Source of the DNA: Acidimicrobiia bacterium
GTDB lineage: Bacteria; Actinomycetota; Acidimicrobiia; Acidimicrobiales; Acidimicrobilacustridaceae
Length of the DNA: 8,173 nt
Assembly (NCBI GenBank): GCA_016462055.1
Contig: JAEMTX010000040.1
Coordinates: 1 to 8,173 of the forward strand
Direction of reading: 5' to 3'
The translations under genes were made by a program, and so were the position numbers. The notes under the pieces were generated by a model, which did not search any database, was not told the DNA's origin, and was given only the letters and a program-made list of their open reading frames with translations. The first letter of the stretch is position 1, and the number at the start of each line of letters is the position of its first letter. This document shows positions 6,541-8,173 of this stretch, one piece after another.

Positions 6541-7364
6541 TGGGAGAGGCGACGTTGACGGGCACACTCGAAGAGTACGACGGCACCGGCCACTGCAGCG
6601 TTTATGGACTCGACGGCCGACTTCATCGGGATGGTGACTGACAGAGGACACTGATCGACGACCTCTATCGGCAGCCCATGCGCCTCGGATCCGATGAGAA
6701 TCGCCACCGAACCGGAAAGGTCGATCGTTTCGGGGGCTGCTCCCCCGTCGACCACCGTGGCCACCAGAACTCGTCCACTCGACCTGAGTTCATCCATGAC
6801 CTCGGCAATGTCGCCGGACTCGGCAATTGGAAGCCGAATGATTGACCCAGCCGCAGCGCGAACCGCTTTCGGACCAAACGCATCGGTAGACGAACCCGCA
6901 AAGATCACGCCGACACATCCAGCGGCCTCGGCAGCACGCACGAGCGTTCCGGCGTTTCCTGGATCAGAAAGATCAACGAGGACCAGGACAGGCCCGTCGG
7001 CAGCAACGAGTTCGGGAATTGTGGAGACGGAACGAACCGCGCTCGCAAGCGCACCTTGCGGTGAATTCGTATCGCTCACTGATGCGAACACCGACGATGT
7101 GAGTCCCCAGACCGACACTCCGGCTTCGTGAGCGTCGCGCACGACCTCGCGCAAGGGTGATCGATCGTCGACTGACGACCATTGATCAAGATCGACATAC
7201 AACTCGTCGATTTGGGCACCAGCAGCGAGCAACTCGCCAATTGGGACCGGACCTTCGATCACGAAACGACCAGCATCGAGACGCGCCTTACGGCGCCCCG
7301 AGAGGCGCCGTAAGGAAGCGATTCGTGGATTATTCGCCGAAAGCGGCGTCGGTTCGACGACCAC
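6537..7364 (-). CDS. SpoU/TrmH-family RNA 2'-O-ribose methyltransferase (TsnR-like)
   Basis: SpoU/TrmH enzymes methylate a ribose 2'-OH in rRNA or tRNA using S-adenosylmethionine bound in a knotted fold. The 275 residues have an N-terminal substrate-binding part (about 12-60; SLRRLSGRRKARLDAGRF then VIEG) and the three SpoU motifs: motif 1 DLSDPGNAGTLVRAAEAAG (131-149, with Asn137 and the likely catalytic Arg143), motif 2 ILIGSEAHGLP (222-232) and motif 3 VTIPMKSAVESINAAVAGA (243-261). A gene between rplT and pheS is called tsnR in Mycobacterium tuberculosis, but the RNA target cannot be deduced here, so no symbol is given; RlmB-like or thiostrepton-resistance-like activity are alternatives. 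The start is GTG, 15 bases after the rplT stop, with no clear Shine-Dalgarno. A perfect hairpin lies in codons 17-27. Confidence 0.92.
   Translation of the reverse strand: MVVEPTPLSANNPRIASLRRLSGRRKARLDAGRFVIEGPVPIGELLAAGAQIDELYVDLDQWSSVDDRSPLREVVRDAHEAGVSVWGLTSSVFASVSDTNSPQGALASAVRSVSTIPELVAADGPVLVLVDLSDPGNAGTLVRAAEAAGCVGVIFAGSSTDAFGPKAVRAAAGSIIRLPIAESGDIAEVMDELRSSGRVLVATVVDGGAAPETIDLSGSVAILIGSEAHGLPIEVVDQCPLSVTIPMKSAVESINAAVAGAVVLFECARQRRLSQ
7286..7315 (-). repeat. Perfect 12-bp inverted repeat in methyltransferase 5' region
   Basis: On the mRNA strand CCTTACGGCGCC is followed by a six-base loop TCTCGG and GGCGCCGTAAGG, giving 12 uninterrupted pairs. No T-run follows, so it is not a standard intrinsic terminator. 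It starts about 65 bases after the rplT stop, inside codons 17-27 of the methyltransferase gene, where it encodes the Arg-rich segment around RRLSGRRK. It could slow ribosomes, protect the 3' end of the upstream ribosomal-protein mRNA, or partly uncouple the two gene groups. Codon constraint at this conserved basic stretch is the simpler explanation. Confidence 0.75.
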
Positions 7365-7379
7365 CGGGCGAAAGATTTT

Positions 7380-7742
7380 TCAGGCGCTGGCCGCAGCAGC
7401 AGATGCCGCCTGGACCAGAGCGGTGAAGGCCGCCGGATCAGTTACCGCAAGATCGGCAAGGACCTTGCGATCGACCTCAATGCCAGCTTCCTTCAGCCCG
7501 TTGATGAACCGGCTGTAGGTCGTGCCGTTAAGACGACAGGCCGCATTGATGCGCTGAATCCAGAGCTGACGGAAGTCGCCCTTACGAGCGCGACGATCGC
7601 GAAACGCATACTGGAGCGAGTGCATGACCTGCTCGTTGGCGGCGCGATACGAACGGCTCTTATTGCCGTAGTACCCCTTCGCACGTTCGAGCGTCTGTTT
7701 ACGGTGCTTCTTGCTGGCGACAGCGCGCTTGACTCTTGCCAT
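7380..7742 (-). CDS. rplT: 50S ribosomal protein L20
   Basis: L20 binds 23S rRNA early in assembly of the large subunit. The 120 residues begin with the hallmark basic N-terminal extension MARVKRAVASKKHRKQTLERAKGYYG-type sequence (1-26) and continue with SRSYRAANEQVMHSLQYAFR (29-48), RRARKGDFRQLWIQRINAA (50-68) and the globular part ending in VLADLAVTDPAAF (94-106). The C-terminus has an Ala/Ser-rich tail of about ten residues, slightly beyond a minimal L20. A strong ribosome site stands five bases before the ATG. It follows rpmI by 51 bases and precedes the methyltransferase by 15. Repression of this operon by L20 is known in other bacteria, but I see no recognisable binding site in the window. 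Confidence 0.98.
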   Translation of the reverse strand: MARVKRAVASKKHRKQTLERAKGYYGNKSRSYRAANEQVMHSLQYAFRDRRARKGDFRQLWIQRINAACRLNGTTYSRFINGLKEAGIEVDRKVLADLAVTDPAAFTALVQAASAAAASA

Positions 7743-7747
7743 CGGTG

Positions 7748-7753
7748 TCTCCT
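7748..7753 (-). promoter_or_regulatory. Ribosome binding site of rplT
   Basis: AGGAGA on the minus strand, five bases before the rplT ATG. It fixes that start and contrasts with the weak or absent sites at most other genes here. Confidence 0.85.
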
Positions 7754-7793
7754 ATTCAGTGAGAGATTCAGTAAGTAATTGGAAGAAACGGTT

Positions 7794-7988
7794 TCAGATA
7801 CCGAGCTGACGTCGCACGCGGGCGGCGTCACCAGGGGCGAGCACAAAGTCACCTTCGAGGTGACGCTTCTGCTTCGGTGTCTTCTTTTCAAGGATGTGAT
7901 TCAGGCCTGCCTTGCGGCGGGTGATCTTTCCGGAGCCAGTGATCTTGAAACGCTTCTTGGCACCGCTGTGGGTTTTCATCTTCGGCAT
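7794..7988 (-). CDS. rpmI: 50S ribosomal protein L35
   Basis: L35 is a small basic protein of the large ribosomal subunit. All 64 residues match the family: MPKMKTHSGAKKRFKITGSG (1-20), then KITRRKAGLNHILEKKTPKQ (21-40), a KRHL segment (41-44), and a VLAPGDAARVRRQLGI C-terminus (49-64). It has a strong Shine-Dalgarno and lies between infC and rplT, the usual bacterial arrangement for this ribosomal operon. A short 7-bp stem with a three-base loop (7848-7864) falls inside the gene and is probably incidental. Confidence 0.98.
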   Translation of the reverse strand: MPKMKTHSGAKKRFKITGSGKITRRKAGLNHILEKKTPKQKRHLEGDFVLAPGDAARVRRQLGI

Positions 7989-7993
7989 AACTG

Positions 7994-7999
7994 CCTCCT
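7994..7999 (-). promoter_or_regulatory. Ribosome binding site of rpmI
   Basis: A perfect AGGAGG on the minus strand, five bases before the rpmI ATG. It is the best Shine-Dalgarno match I found among the gene starts in the window. Confidence 0.9.
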
Positions 8000-8027
8000 G
8001 CTGTGATCCGCTCGAGGCGGGTGGGTA

Positions 8028-8173
8028 TCAGGCTTCTTCGGTAGCGACGGGTTCGGTCGCTTCGACTGGAGCTGCAATAGGTTCGGTGACAACTGGTTCG
8101 GTGACAACTGGTTCGGCAACGATTGGTTCAGCCGGAGCTGGTTGGGCTGCTTCTGGTGCAGTTGCTTCTGGTG
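8028..8173 (-). CDS. infC: Translation initiation factor IF-3, C-terminal tail only
   Basis: An open frame enters from the right edge and ends at TGA (8030-8028), 39 bases before rpmI. Only 48 complete codons are visible, and they hold none of the folded IF-3 domains. The sequence is low complexity, rich in Pro, Glu, Ala, Val and Thr, with degenerate pentapeptides such as EPIVA, EPVVT, EPVVT and EPIAA, ending in ATEEA. The identification rests on position: infC directly precedes rpmI-rplT in most bacteria, and some actinobacterial IF-3 proteins carry disordered tails after the C-terminal domain. It acts in 30S initiation if correct. The acidic, disordered tail has no function I can name. A different gene with a Pro/Ala-rich end cannot be excluded from this fragment alone. 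Confidence 0.72.
   Translation of the reverse strand, partial: PEATAPEAAQPAPAEPIVAEPVVTEPVVTEPIAAPVEATEPVATEEA
8080..8139 (-). repeat. 15-base tandem repeat in infC 3' end
   Basis: Four units of 15 bases start at 8080, 8095, 8110 and 8125 on the plus strand. The first two are identical (GGTTCGGTGACAACT); the next two keep GGTTC and diverge. Weaker traces in the same phase run out to about 8169 and back to about 8050. Each unit encodes one pentapeptide of the EPVVT type. The identical pair suggests recent slippage duplication within an older repeat. Confidence 0.8.

Noticed and set aside
7754..7772. Direct repeat ATTCAGT in the rpmI-rplT spacer
   Set aside because: Two 7-base copies with a 5-base gap are not enough to claim a binding site, and they do not match a known L20 target that I can recognise.
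7848..7864. 7-bp stem with a three-base loop inside rpmI
   Set aside because: Short, inside conserved codons and with no T-run. Stems of this size are common by chance in 8 kb of GC-rich DNA.

Overview
The window is a compact, single-strand stretch of bacterial core genome. Every supported gene lies on the minus strand. In transcription order (right to left) they are infC (3' end only), rpmI, rplT, a SpoU/TrmH-family RNA methyltransferase, pheS, pheT, argC, argJ and argB (cut off by the left edge). This matches, from memory, the Mycobacterium tuberculosis order infC-rpmI-rplT-tsnR-pheS-pheT-argC-argJ-argB. That order, the moderately high GC, the GTG starts and the actinobacterial-looking ArgJ C-terminus point to an actinobacterium. 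A deep-branching lineage such as Acidimicrobiia is possible, but that is inference and cannot be settled from this window.

Right part (about 7380-8173): translation genes. The IF-3 gene ends in a Pro/Glu/Ala/Val-rich tail built from degenerate pentapeptides. L35 and L20 follow, each with a clear Shine-Dalgarno sequence. Middle (about 3084-7364): an RNA 2'-O-ribose methyltransferase, then both subunits of phenylalanyl-tRNA synthetase. The 52 bases between the methyltransferase and pheS are exactly filled by a 19-codon reading frame that overlaps both neighbours by ATGA, which is the least expected feature here. Left part (1-3020): argC, argJ and argB, three consecutive enzymes of the acetylated (cyclic) arginine pathway, joined by 4-base ATGA overlaps.

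The only gap that looks like a real regulatory boundary is the 63 bases between pheT and argC. It carries a TGCAT motif three times, then the related TGTAA, all at exact 10-base spacing. The centre is an inverted repeat with ArgR ARG-box geometry. The arginine genes therefore probably have their own arginine-repressed promoter, although they sit directly behind the pheST genes.

Two strong inverted repeats lie inside coding sequence: a perfect 12-bp stem near the 5' end of the methyltransferase gene, and a perfect 22-bp palindrome with an extra repeat arm near the 5' end of pheS. I see no mobile element, CRISPR array, tRNA or rRNA, and no gene-free stretch over 300 bases. I find no sign of a new multi-gene system. 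The unusual signals are small cis-elements inside a conserved backbone.
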